DNA of 64,000 bases from Vibrio profundi (GTDB taxonomy: Bacteria; Pseudomonadota; Gammaproteobacteria; Enterobacterales; Vibrionaceae). A model generated the notes under the pieces. It was not told the origin of the DNA. It saw only the letters and a list, made by a program, of their open reading frames with translations, and made no database searches. A program made the translations under genes and the position numbers. The stretch spans positions 1-64,000 of the forward strand of contig NZ_RZIS01000002.1 of assembly GCF_005281835.1 (NCBI RefSeq). The letters run 5' to 3'. Below, in pieces: positions 28,475 through 36,485 of this stretch (its first letter is position 1; each line of letters opens with the position of its first letter).

Positions 28475-29824
28475 ATGAATAACAACATTAGCTGGCTAAC
28501 CTTAATTACTAGTATTTCTTTGCTCTCTGGCTGCAATGGCGAATCGAACCAAAAAGTAGAAGCCGCTGCGTATACCAACCAAGCGCCTATCGCTATCGCG
28601 GGGATCAATCAACATGTCAAAGAAAATACGCTTGTCCAACTCAATGGTACCAGCAGTATTGATAAAGACTCAGATCTCATCACCTACCAATGGAAGATAG
28701 GATCGAAGCCGCCTGAAAGCCAAGCCTCACTTACTGACAGCACCAGCGCCATGCCCACCTTCATGGCGGATGCAGTCGGCACCTATATTATCGAGCTCGT
28801 TGTCAACGATGGTCAGATTGACAGCCGGACCAATCAAGTCAAAATCGTGGCTCTAGCTGCTAATGAAAATACCCCGCCAGTCGTCGATTTAGGTTCAGAC
28901 ATTAACGCAAACTTAGTCGACCGAGTGGTTTTCCACACCAAGGTGCAGGACGCAGATAACGACCCACTCTATTACGATTGGAAAGTCATTCAACAACCAG
29001 AAGGAAGCCAGCCCGAGTTTACCCAGAACAACAGTTTTGTTGCCGACGTTGCAGGCGATTATGTCATACAGCTAACCGTCTCCGATGGACTAGCATCAAG
29101 TTCAGATACCGTCACTGTGAGCTATTACTACGCCAATGTACCGCCTAATGCTCAGCTTAAGCCCGCTATTTATGTACTGGAAGGGATGAACGCACCACTC
29201 GATGCATCAGAAAGCCAAGATCCAAATGGCGACTCGCTGACTTATCAATGGCAGTTTGTTTCCAAACCAAGCTCGTCAAATGCCGTGATCACAGACCCGA
29301 CTGCAGAAATCACTGAATTCTACGTCGATAAGCCGGGGATATACTCGGTGAATCTGACAGTCAGCGACGGAGAGTTTTCAGATGAACCTTATCGACCTTT
29401 TTATATCAAAGCGATTGGCTTACAAGCTCCCCACACTAAGCTATTTGTTGGCGACGATACCGAGCCTCAGGTACTGGCATACAAGGAAGAATTTATTGTC
29501 GATAAAACATCTGAAACTGGGGAACTTCCGGAACACTATGTACTGGGTCAATATACGATTGAAGCCGTTGGTAAGGACATCACCATTAGCGCGATCACAG
29601 CAAAAGATTACTCTGAACATATTCAACCTTTCTTCATCGGTTTAAGCGAAGGGGAAATTGTCACCATTAAACAAGGTGAGCGTGCCACATTTGAACTCGC
29701 TGCTCCTCCCACTGGTGGGCACACAACAGAACTCAGCTTTTACTTCGCGTGGAGCCTCAATGGCTATGGGGATTTCAGTATGCAGGAAAGGTTTAACGCG
29801 AGTTATCAATTCACCAGTCGCTAA
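28475..29824 (+). CDS. PKD-repeat surface lipoprotein, paralogue 2
   Basis: A 449-residue lipoprotein (lipobox LSGC near residue 20) built like the preceding protein: three PKD-type repeats, then a C-terminal domain of about 120 residues. The C-terminal domains of both end in a similar NASYxFT motif and share a GxxxGE-rich middle (VVEGQVIKAGE versus LSEGEIVTIKQGE). The pair looks like an old tandem duplication that has diverged strongly. Each copy has its own promoter motif and terminator, so they are expressed as separate units. Function unknown. Confidence 0.85.
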   Translation: MNNNISWLTLITSISLLSGCNGESNQKVEAAAYTNQAPIAIAGINQHVKENTLVQLNGTSSIDKDSDLITYQWKIGSKPPESQASLTDSTSAMPTFMADAVGTYIIELVVNDGQIDSRTNQVKIVALAANENTPPVVDLGSDINANLVDRVVFHTKVQDADNDPLYYDWKVIQQPEGSQPEFTQNNSFVADVAGDYVIQLTVSDGLASSSDTVTVSYYYANVPPNAQLKPAIYVLEGMNAPLDASESQDPNGDSLTYQWQFVSKPSSSNAVITDPTAEITEFYVDKPGIYSVNLTVSDGEFSDEPYRPFYIKAIGLQAPHTKLFVGDDTEPQVLAYKEEFIVDKTSETGELPEHYVLGQYTIEAVGKDITISAITAKDYSEHIQPFFIGLSEGEIVTIKQGERATFELAAPPTGGHTTELSFYFAWSLNGYGDFSMQERFNASYQFTSR

Positions 29825-29852
29825 TCACAAGGCTTCCTCCCTACCCGCCACT

Positions 29853-29879
29853 AAGCTCGGTTTATGACCGAGCTTTTTT
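29853..29879 (+). terminator. terminator after second PKD lipoprotein
   Basis: AAGCTCGGT and ACCGAGCTT form a perfect 9-base-pair stem followed by TTTT, about 30 bases after the stop codon. Confidence 0.9.
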
Positions 29880-29902
29880 ATTTCAAAAAAATGCAATTTG
29901 GC

Positions 29903-29931
29903 TTACGGGTTTTGCGATTTGATTCGGAATA
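29903..29931 (+). promoter_or_regulatory. predicted ECF-sigma promoter, copy 4 (hemophilin-like gene)
   Basis: TTACGGGTTTT at 29903 and TTCGGAATA ending at 29931, same 20-base register; this copy has A for T in the second element. It is 115 bases before the hemophilin-like start. Confidence 0.75.
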
Positions 29932-30046
29932 TAAAGTAAGACAGCGCGAACACATCTGTCGTGCGCACCGGATGAAATGAGCGAGTCTTACTCAACTTAT
30001 ATTTTATCGGGCCCAATAAAATCTGGGCCAACTAAAGGAAAAGATA

Positions 30047-30775
30047 ATGAAACCACTTCAACTTTCATGGATTGCAGCAGCGATGCTTGGCCTTAGCCCA
30101 ATGGTACACGCCGGTTTTGACGGCGCGATTAGCGATGACTCTTTACGTCAAGTCGGCGAGTCTCAGGTTTATGTGCCATTTTTCCACTCGAAAGGAAAAG
30201 CAGGCATCGGCAGTGCCACAGGTAAACGAGTAGATTTCGATGGCTTGGCTGGCAACATTTTCTCAAGTAGCGAGCGTGACGGCGTTCATACTTCGGGCAG
30301 CAAACACTTTAGCTCTAGCCACTATAACTTTGTTCAAGTTGCTAATCAGGATATCTGGTTCGGCGAATGGTACGAAGGTAGACAAGACGCTGACTTCAAC
30401 AACCGCACTGTTTACTACGTAGGTAACGATGCAGGCACTACTGTTCCAACAAGCGGCACCGCAACTTATAACATCACAGGTATTAATAAGTTCTCAGGCT
30501 CGAACAAACTGGCAGGTACATTCACGGCTGACTTCGCCGCACAAACTCTAACGGGCACGATTAATAACAACGCTCTAACGGTTGGCGTAAATGCACAAAT
30601 TAACGCCGCGACCGCGGCGTTCAATGGTACGGCATCAGCAACCCAAAACGCTGTCACTACAGCGGGTACTTCTCAGGGCCACTTCTTTGGTGCTGACGCA
30701 GCGGCACTCGCTGGTTTTGCTAAGTTTGATTCGAACAGCCAACTTGACACTGCCTTTGGCGGTGAGAAGCGATAA
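30047..30775 (+). CDS. hemophilin-like, Slam-dependent secreted haem-binding protein
   Basis: A 242-residue protein with a type I signal peptide (cleavage after MVHA); there is no lipobox Cys, so it is secreted rather than lipidated. The N-terminal half is aromatic and His-rich (YVPFFHSKG, SKHFSSSHYNF), and the C-terminal half is a Thr/Ala/Asn-rich small beta-barrel ending in GHFFGADAAALAGF...FGGEKR, the pattern of Slam-substrate barrel domains (GxFxGpxAxExxG). Together with the following Slam gene this matches the hemophilin/HphA plan known from Xenorhabdus and Acinetobacter, where it binds haem. Haem binding here is inferred. Confidence 0.85.
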   Translation: MKPLQLSWIAAAMLGLSPMVHAGFDGAISDDSLRQVGESQVYVPFFHSKGKAGIGSATGKRVDFDGLAGNIFSSSERDGVHTSGSKHFSSSHYNFVQVANQDIWFGEWYEGRQDADFNNRTVYYVGNDAGTTVPTSGTATYNITGINKFSGSNKLAGTFTADFAAQTLTGTINNNALTVGVNAQINAATAAFNGTASATQNAVTTAGTSQGHFFGADAAALAGFAKFDSNSQLDTAFGGEKR

Positions 30776-30811
30776 ACCGCTGTTTGTAACGAGATAACCG
30801 TTACGCCTCTT

Positions 30812-30843
30812 ATCAGAAGCAGCTTAGGTTGCTTCTGATTTTT
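30812..30843 (+). terminator. intra-operon terminator between hemophilin-like gene and Slam
   Basis: ATCAGAAGCA and TGCTTCTGAT form a 10-base-pair stem followed by TTTTTG. No promoter motif copy separates it from the Slam gene 20 bases on, so it probably acts as a partial terminator that makes the secreted protein more abundant than its exporter. Confidence 0.8.
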
Positions 30844-30863
30844 GTTTCTTGTTCGAGTGTTTT

Positions 30864-32342
30864 ATGAAAATCATTAGTTCCTTCAAGTACCCTCCTTTGC
30901 TGCTGGGCATATCTGCGATTAGTCATAGCGCTTATGCAGACCAAGATACCAATATTAGAATTCAGCAGCGAGACGCGCTCGAAGCTCGCCAAACTGAACA
31001 ATCACTGATCCAAAAAGAGCTCGAAGATAGCAACGGCTCATCGATTACCGTCGCAGGTGAAACCTACCAAGTTGGCAATACCCTCCCCGAACTCGGCCAA
31101 GCCTTGTACCTCGCCGTTCAATCTAGACAATGGCAACTAGTAAGTCACTTTCTAGAACGTTATCAAAAACTTGAAGGGTTCGACTCGTTGTTAGTCCATT
31201 ATGCGAAAGGAGGGCTGTTTAGAAGCCAGCGAGCATTTGCGCTCGCAGAGTCTGAGTTTCAAACTTTATTAGCGAAGCAGCCTGACTTTATGCCAGCCCA
31301 ATTAGAGCTCGCCAGAGTGTTATTTGAAAGTCACAAAAACTCGGATTCTTACTCAAGCTTTAAGTACATCGAAAGCACTTTACCACCCGATAATCCAAGG
31401 GCGGAAGGGGTGAGAAATACGGTAGAAAGCTTTACTCGCGCCTTAGAAAATAGAGAGGCTTGGCAAGGATCATTGAGTTTTGGCCCATCTTATAACGACA
31501 ATCTTAATCAATCTTCTGAGTCTTATACCTGCCTAGCAAAACTCCCATCTGGCGTTTGCCTAGCCGAGAGAAGTACGCCCGATGCGGTTAGTTCAGTGGG
31601 CATCGATTTCAACGCCAGTTTAAACAAACGCACTTCAATAAGTGGCCATCATGGGCTGCAATTCAATGGGCTCGCTTATGGTTCGAGTTACCAAAATAAC
31701 CGCCAATTCAATGATGCAACGATTATCGCCAGTTTGGGCTACAGCTACCATGATGCGAGTAACCGCTTTTCACTCTCCCCTCAATTAGAGTACAGCTCGT
31801 ACGGCAATCAAGCACTTTATCTTGCGAGTGGATTAAAGTTGGATTGGATGAAGACAATCAATGCTGTAAGCGCTCTAAAAATAGAAGTAAAAGGCGAATA
31901 CCAAGATTACCGCCCGCAAGCATTGGAATACCAATCCGATTGGCAGTGGGCGACCTATGTAAGCTATTGGTATCAACTTCCTTCCCAATGGCTACTTTTT
32001 GGCGGCCTAGACTGGACTCAAAAAAACAACAACGAAAGTGTTCATGCATACCAATTAGTTGGCGGCCGATTAGGAGTCAACCGCGCTTGGGGCAATTATG
32101 CCGACGTTAGTATTTTCTCTTCATATCGTGAGCGAAAATATGACGCTTTTAACGCTCTGCTCGCCGAACAACGATCTGATGAAGAACAAAACCACACCAT
32201 ACTCATCTCTGCCAATGGCATATCATTTTATGGCGTCACACCGCTAGTGAGTTGGACTCACAAACGTGTAAAAAGTAACGTCGACTGGCTTTACACCTAC
32301 CAACAAAATGAATTCAGTATCAAACTCGAAAAAAGATTTTAA
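30864..32342 (+). CDS. Slam-type outer-membrane exporter (DUF560 family)
   Basis: A 492-residue surface lipoprotein assembly modulator: signal peptide ending SAYA, an N-terminal helical TPR-like domain (about 50-190), then a 14-strand-type beta-barrel with alternating aromatic strands and C-terminal KLEKRF. Slam proteins move TbpB-like lipoproteins or hemophilins across the outer membrane (established). Its substrate is most likely the hemophilin-like protein encoded just upstream. The ATG at 30864 begins a good signal peptide; the frame can be extended five codons to a TTG. No strong ribosome site is visible. Confidence 0.9.
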   Translation: MKIISSFKYPPLLLGISAISHSAYADQDTNIRIQQRDALEARQTEQSLIQKELEDSNGSSITVAGETYQVGNTLPELGQALYLAVQSRQWQLVSHFLERYQKLEGFDSLLVHYAKGGLFRSQRAFALAESEFQTLLAKQPDFMPAQLELARVLFESHKNSDSYSSFKYIESTLPPDNPRAEGVRNTVESFTRALENREAWQGSLSFGPSYNDNLNQSSESYTCLAKLPSGVCLAERSTPDAVSSVGIDFNASLNKRTSISGHHGLQFNGLAYGSSYQNNRQFNDATIIASLGYSYHDASNRFSLSPQLEYSSYGNQALYLASGLKLDWMKTINAVSALKIEVKGEYQDYRPQALEYQSDWQWATYVSYWYQLPSQWLLFGGLDWTQKNNNESVHAYQLVGGRLGVNRAWGNYADVSIFSSYRERKYDAFNALLAEQRSDEEQNHTILISANGISFYGVTPLVSWTHKRVKSNVDWLYTYQQNEFSIKLEKRF

Positions 32343-32400
32343 AATAACACCTTGAATTTAAAAGACTTATTCTTTTATCGAAAGTTTTCCGAAATTAATT

Positions 32401-32429
32401 TTACGGGTTTTCATCATTCACTCGGTATA
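32401..32429 (+). promoter_or_regulatory. predicted ECF-sigma promoter, copy 5 (exbB-exbD-tonB)
   Basis: TTACGGGTTTT at 32401 and CTCGGTATA ending at 32429, same register as the other four. It stands in the gap between the Slam gene and exbB, 73 bases before the exbB start. Confidence 0.78.
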
Positions 32430-32502
32430 GAAGGTAGGACAAAGACACAAGTCTCAAGCGGCTGGTGTCTTTTTGTGTTTTAGCCTCAAAATCAAAAGTT
32501 CA

Positions 32503-33471
32503 ATGATGAATCTACCTGTAAAAACACTTGTTGTAGGATGCCTGCTTTTCAATGGATTACCTGCTTACGCTCAAAATGAAACTGAAGCAACCTCAGCTAA
32601 CCTAGCCAGTGAAACTTCCGACCCATTAACGACTGAAAGCCCAGCTTCTAATGTTGAAGCGCCTCTGGCCGCTGAATCACTCCCCGCTCCCCAGTCCCTT
32701 GCCAAGCCAACTGAAATCATTGGTTATAGTGACGATTTACCTATTCAAGACAAGCAGTTTCAGCACGGCATGACGCCTTTAGGTATGTATCAAGCGGCGG
32801 ATTGGGTCGTAAAATCAGTCATGATCTTATTGCTGCTAGCCTCTGTTTTAACCTGGGCGCTGTTCGTGACTAAACAAATTCAAGTATCCATTGCCTGCCG
32901 CCGAGCGGCTCTTTTACTCAAAGAGCTTGTTGCTTCAGAAAGTTTAGAAGAAGGGAAACAGCGCAGTTTCGATAAACAAGGCGGAGGCTTAGCACTCATT
33001 GAAGCCACTCAACATGAACTGACACTGTCAGCACTCGGTCGTGCCAGCAATGATGGCATCAAAGAGCGCGTTCAAATTCGTTTAGAACGAGTTCAAGCCT
33101 CACTCAATCATTCCATGACAACTGGCACCAGCATGTTAGCAACCGTCGGCTCTGTTGGCCCTTTCATTGGATTATTCGGCACAGTGTGGGGGATCATGAA
33201 TGCCTTTATTGGTATAGCAAAAACAAAATCCACCACTTTAGTCGTGGTAGCACCCGGCATTGCAGAAGCGCTTCTAGCAACAGCTATCGGTCTAGTCGCT
33301 GCGATTCCTGCGGTGGTTATGTACAACCATTTTGCACGTTCTATCGGTCGCTACCGTGCTTCACTTGCCGATATAACCGCTGCGTTGCTGGTGTTAGTCA
33401 GCCGAGACTTAGATCGAACTTCACCTGAAGTCGGTTCAGACAATACCGTGACACTGCGTAAAACGGGGTAA
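32503..33471 (+). CDS. exbB: ExbB-type proton channel protein with N-terminal signal peptide and extension
   Basis: A 322-residue MotA/TolQ/ExbB-family subunit of the TonB energising complex. Unlike E. coli ExbB it has a cleavable-looking signal peptide (ending AYAQ) and a Ser/Pro/Glu-rich periplasmic extension of about 75 residues before the first membrane helix (about 103-123). The hallmark helices are intact (GPFIGLFGTVWGIM and ALLATAIGLVAAIPA). It begins the private exbB-exbD-tonB operon with its own ECF-type promoter. Tandem ATGs at 32503 and 32506; the ribosome site is weak. Confidence 0.93.
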   Translation: MMNLPVKTLVVGCLLFNGLPAYAQNETEATSANLASETSDPLTTESPASNVEAPLAAESLPAPQSLAKPTEIIGYSDDLPIQDKQFQHGMTPLGMYQAADWVVKSVMILLLLASVLTWALFVTKQIQVSIACRRAALLLKELVASESLEEGKQRSFDKQGGGLALIEATQHELTLSALGRASNDGIKERVQIRLERVQASLNHSMTTGTSMLATVGSVGPFIGLFGTVWGIMNAFIGIAKTKSTTLVVVAPGIAEALLATAIGLVAAIPAVVMYNHFARSIGRYRASLADITAALLVLVSRDLDRTSPEVGSDNTVTLRKTG

Positions 33472-33474
33472 ATC

Positions 33475-33906
33475 ATGGCTTTTAAACCTAGTGCGAATAG
33501 CGAAGAAATGGTAGAAAACCACGACATCAACATTACCCCTTTGGTCGATGTGATGCTGGTGCTACTCATTATCGTGATGGTTGCTGCGCCTCTAGCGACC
33601 GTCAACGTACCTGTAGATCTCCCCTCTTCGAATGCGGCTCCTCAACCTCAACCTGAGCAACCTTTTTACCTAACAGTGCAAAAGAACTTAACGCTCACGT
33701 TAGGAGAAGCTCAGCAAACCACTATCGAGCAACTACCAAGTGCGCTCAGCCAAGTGCTAGCAGACAAGAGTCAACGAATCTTCCTGCGAGCAGACAAAAC
33801 TCTTGCCTATCAAGACTTAATGACCGTCATGAATGCCATGGTCAATTCGGGCTATACCCATATCGCGCTCGTCGGGGAAGAACAAACAATGGGTCAAACT
33901 CCATGA
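33475..33906 (+). CDS. exbD: ExbD-type TonB-complex subunit
   Basis: A 143-residue single-pass inner-membrane protein with a cytosolic N-terminus, the membrane helix carrying the essential aspartate in ITPLVDVMLVLL, and a periplasmic domain. It starts 3 bases after exbB and overlaps tonB by 4 bases (ATGA), so the three subunits are co-translated. With ExbB it converts proton-motive force into TonB movement. Confidence 0.94.
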   Translation: MAFKPSANSEEMVENHDINITPLVDVMLVLLIIVMVAAPLATVNVPVDLPSSNAAPQPQPEQPFYLTVQKNLTLTLGEAQQTTIEQLPSALSQVLADKSQRIFLRADKTLAYQDLMTVMNAMVNSGYTHIALVGEEQTMGQTP

Positions 33907-34856
33907 GTGCTTTTACAGGCAACTATCATCAACTCAAGCATGACAGCCAAAATAGGTGGATACTATTGGGTATAACGCTCAGCCTGTCGTTGCACCTTGC
34001 ATTGGCCATTGCCTACTTTTGGACGCCGTCACACAACTATCAGCCTCCACCTCCTGCAGCTCCGATTGCAGTAAGCTTAGTCGCACCATTGGCTGCGCCC
34101 AATAAGCCCGTCCAGGATCAACCGGATACTTTTGAACAAGTCGAAACGGTGCAACGAGTTAAGGCCGCTAGTGAGCCCACAAAACCTCAACCTATCGATA
34201 CAACACCAGTGCCCGCCCCAAAATTGATGGTGAAAGAACTGGATAAGCCATCAGAGATTCAAACGGTGGCCAAAGTAACACCAAACAAAATCGAACCTGA
34301 ATCGCTACCAAAACCAAGCGTTCAGGAGAAACAAGAGGACACTTTAAAATCAACACCTAAAGAAGCGTCAAAGCCAAAGGAAAAGACAGAGACTCAAATA
34401 GCAAAAAACAACCTAGAGCCCGTTAAAGCTGAACCGGAACCAGAAAAATTACCAGACACCATTAACTCTGTCGCTAAACAAGCCAGCACCACAGCGTCGG
34501 TTAAGGCTACGCAAGAAAATACGCAAGCTTCAGCCCTGCGAAAAGGCCAGTTAAGTGAAGTGGGCAAGGCTGCGCGAATCAATTGGCAACAAATATTGCA
34601 CGCCCATTTAGAACGAGAAAAACGTTACCCTCGCAAAGCCAGACGAATGCGTAAACAGGGCATGCCTGTTATCTCATTCACAATGAATCGTGATGGGACT
34701 GTGCTTGGTGTCAGATTAGTAAAAAGCTCCGGTACCCCTTCGTTAGACAACGAAGCCATCGCGCTCGCCTATCGCGCTCAGCCGTTACCTAAACCGCCTA
34801 AATTGGTTCCAGACCAAGAGCTCACGCTCACTTTGCCCATCAACTTTACAATGTAA
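33903..34856 (+). CDS. tonB: TonB energy transducer
   Basis: A 317-residue TonB: N-terminal signal anchor (about 20-41) with the SLSLHLALA helix including the conserved Ser and His, a long Pro/Lys/Glu-rich periplasm-spanning linker (about 45-215), and a C-terminal TonB domain (YPRKARRMRKQGMPVISF...LPINFTM) with the conserved Tyr-Pro. It would energise the receptor of this island in particular. Longer than E. coli TonB because of the linker. Confidence 0.93.
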   Translation: MSAFTGNYHQLKHDSQNRWILLGITLSLSLHLALAIAYFWTPSHNYQPPPPAAPIAVSLVAPLAAPNKPVQDQPDTFEQVETVQRVKAASEPTKPQPIDTTPVPAPKLMVKELDKPSEIQTVAKVTPNKIEPESLPKPSVQEKQEDTLKSTPKEASKPKEKTETQIAKNNLEPVKAEPEPEKLPDTINSVAKQASTTASVKATQENTQASALRKGQLSEVGKAARINWQQILHAHLEREKRYPRKARRMRKQGMPVISFTMNRDGTVLGVRLVKSSGTPSLDNEAIALAYRAQPLPKPPKLVPDQELTLTLPINFTM

Positions 34857-34868
34857 ATTACACATTCT

Positions 34869-34893
34869 AAGCGTCTCCACATGAGACGCTTTC
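34869..34893 (+). terminator. terminator after tonB
   Basis: AAGCGTCTC and GAGACGCTT form a perfect 9-base-pair stem 12 bases after the tonB stop codon. The T tail is short, so efficiency may be modest. Confidence 0.7.
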
Positions 34894-34964
34894 CCCAAAA
34901 ATTCAGACACTTAGTCAACAATCTTAGAAGCCGCGTCTATCTAGCTCATGCCATACATAACTAA

Positions 34965-34998
34965 GGTAACCTTTTGTTAACTCCGCTATGCGTATCCT
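34965..34998 (+). promoter_or_regulatory. predicted OmpR-family regulator box and promoter, copy 1
   Basis: GGTAAC-N5-GTTAAC (34965-34981) is followed after 11 bases by a possible -10, TATCCT. The identical layout recurs at 38456. The 11-base phase of the half-sites is typical of OmpR/PhoB-type regulators, and a regulator of that type is encoded in this operon. It lies 42 bases before the first gene. Confidence 0.65.
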
Positions 34999-35040
34999 AA
35001 TGCCATCAATCAAAGGAAGACGCTTGTTTAAGGAGTCGAT

Positions 35041-35568
35041 ATGAAGTTATTCGCATCTGTGGTTACCACGACAGCCATTGCTGGTACGGTTTGGGGCGCA
35101 GTCCTAATGCAGCCAACTGTTGCCCACGCAAATCCTCAAAACCCAACTGAGAAGTCCACTGAACAGCAAGCTACGTATTATCTTCACGGAGTCAGTCAAT
35201 CATTGCCACTCGAGAATGTGCCTCAATTGTGGGAACAGTTTTATCTCTCGAATAACGGCAGCGCTCTACCTACATCAACTCGCCAGATCACCGTACTTTA
35301 CCGAGAGATAAACTCCGATTTTAGCCAAGCGACCGTCACTATCGGCTACCCAGTGAAAAACCGCACTGAGTCGAGCTACGCAGTACAACTACCGCCAGTT
35401 AAAAATGCAGAAGTACTCTTAATCAAAGGGGCACATAGCGCGGAAGAACTGGGGGCGGCATGGCTCGACATCAATTTCAGCAAAGACGTATTAGCAGTAG
35501 TAGAAACGCATGATCTCAACGTTCATGGTTTACCGGAAACTAGCCAAGTCTCCATCTACTATAAATAG
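35041..35568 (+). CDS. exported GyrI-like (effector-binding-domain-like) protein
   Basis: A 175-residue protein with a signal peptide (cleaved near AHA-NPQ) and a domain with the pattern of GyrI/AraC effector-binding folds: VLYREINSD...ATVTIGYPV, then a beta-rich end. Such domains normally bind small hydrophobic ligands in the cytosol; an exported version next to a two-component system could be a periplasmic ligand sensor or carrier (inference). A purine-rich AAGGAG lies about 6 bases upstream. It heads the operon with the fatty acid hydroxylase, regulator and kinase genes. Confidence 0.65.
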   Translation: MKLFASVVTTTAIAGTVWGAVLMQPTVAHANPQNPTEKSTEQQATYYLHGVSQSLPLENVPQLWEQFYLSNNGSALPTSTRQITVLYREINSDFSQATVTIGYPVKNRTESSYAVQLPPVKNAEVLLIKGAHSAEELGAAWLDINFSKDVLAVVETHDLNVHGLPETSQVSIYYK

Positions 35569-35587
35569 TATTACTGAGGTAATTGAT

Positions 35588-36478
35588 ATGATTGAATTTA
35601 TGTCTCAAGTGTTTTCTGAAAGCACCATTATCTTCACTGAAACTTGGGTGGATGATAACTTTCTAATGATTGCACTCGCGTTATTTATATTCGAACTGAT
35701 CCGCTACGGATTTAAGAAAAAGCTAAGCTGGAACATGATTGGCGATAGCGCGACCAATTTCGTAACGCTATTCTTTCTGCTGATCACCGTCTTTTTTATC
35801 GGGCTGGCGTATGTCGCTGCTTTCGTTTTCGCCTATGAGAACTGGAGCTTAACTCAGCTACCAGTCACCGGTTGGACCATTTTAGGTTGCTTAATCCTTG
35901 CCGACCTTGCCTACTATTGGGAGCACCGCTTCTTGCACAGTAATGGGCTCGCTTGGGGCACCCACTCGGTACACCATAGCTCGCCTTATTTTAATATCTC
36001 GGTCGCTTACCGATTTGGCCCGTTAGATTGGTTCTTTCCATTCTTCTTCCACCTGCCACTTATTTTATTGGGCTTTAACCCATTCGTAGTTCTAATGTGT
36101 GAAACCTTTGTCCAGTTGTACCAAACTCTGCTTCATACCGAGACCGTACGTAAACTGCCAAGGCCAATTGAAGCGGTATTTAATACCCCCTCGCATCACA
36201 GGGTGCATCATGCGACCAATAAGCAGTACTTAGATAAAAACTACGCGGGAATATTCATCATTTGGGATCGTATGTTCGGCACATTTGCTCGGGAAGAGGA
36301 AGAAGTAAAATATGGTGTCTTCCCACGGATTAATTCCGTTAACCCGTTTAAAGTATACTTTCATGGATACGCCAAACTGATCAGCCAAATGTGGCATGCA
36401 CCCAACTGGTCAATACGGCTTCAACTGTTAGTTAAACCGCCTATCTGGGCGTGGAAGCAAGAACAGCAAAGGAAATAA
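35588..36478 (+). CDS. fatty acid hydroxylase / sterol desaturase family membrane enzyme
   Basis: A 296-residue integral membrane di-iron oxygenase-like protein. The histidine clusters are present: HRFLH (His113, His117), HSVHH (His126-His130) and HHRVHH further on, spaced between hydrophobic helices. Family members hydroxylate or desaturate lipids; the actual lipid is not predictable. The ATG at 35588 has GAGG eight bases upstream. It lies 19 bases after the GyrI-like gene and 7 bases before the response regulator, so it is probably both product and target of this regulatory operon. Confidence 0.85.
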   Translation: MIEFMSQVFSESTIIFTETWVDDNFLMIALALFIFELIRYGFKKKLSWNMIGDSATNFVTLFFLLITVFFIGLAYVAAFVFAYENWSLTQLPVTGWTILGCLILADLAYYWEHRFLHSNGLAWGTHSVHHSSPYFNISVAYRFGPLDWFFPFFFHLPLILLGFNPFVVLMCETFVQLYQTLLHTETVRKLPRPIEAVFNTPSHHRVHHATNKQYLDKNYAGIFIIWDRMFGTFAREEEEVKYGVFPRINSVNPFKVYFHGYAKLISQMWHAPNWSIRLQLLVKPPIWAWKQEQQRK

Positions 36479-36485
36479 CTGCATC

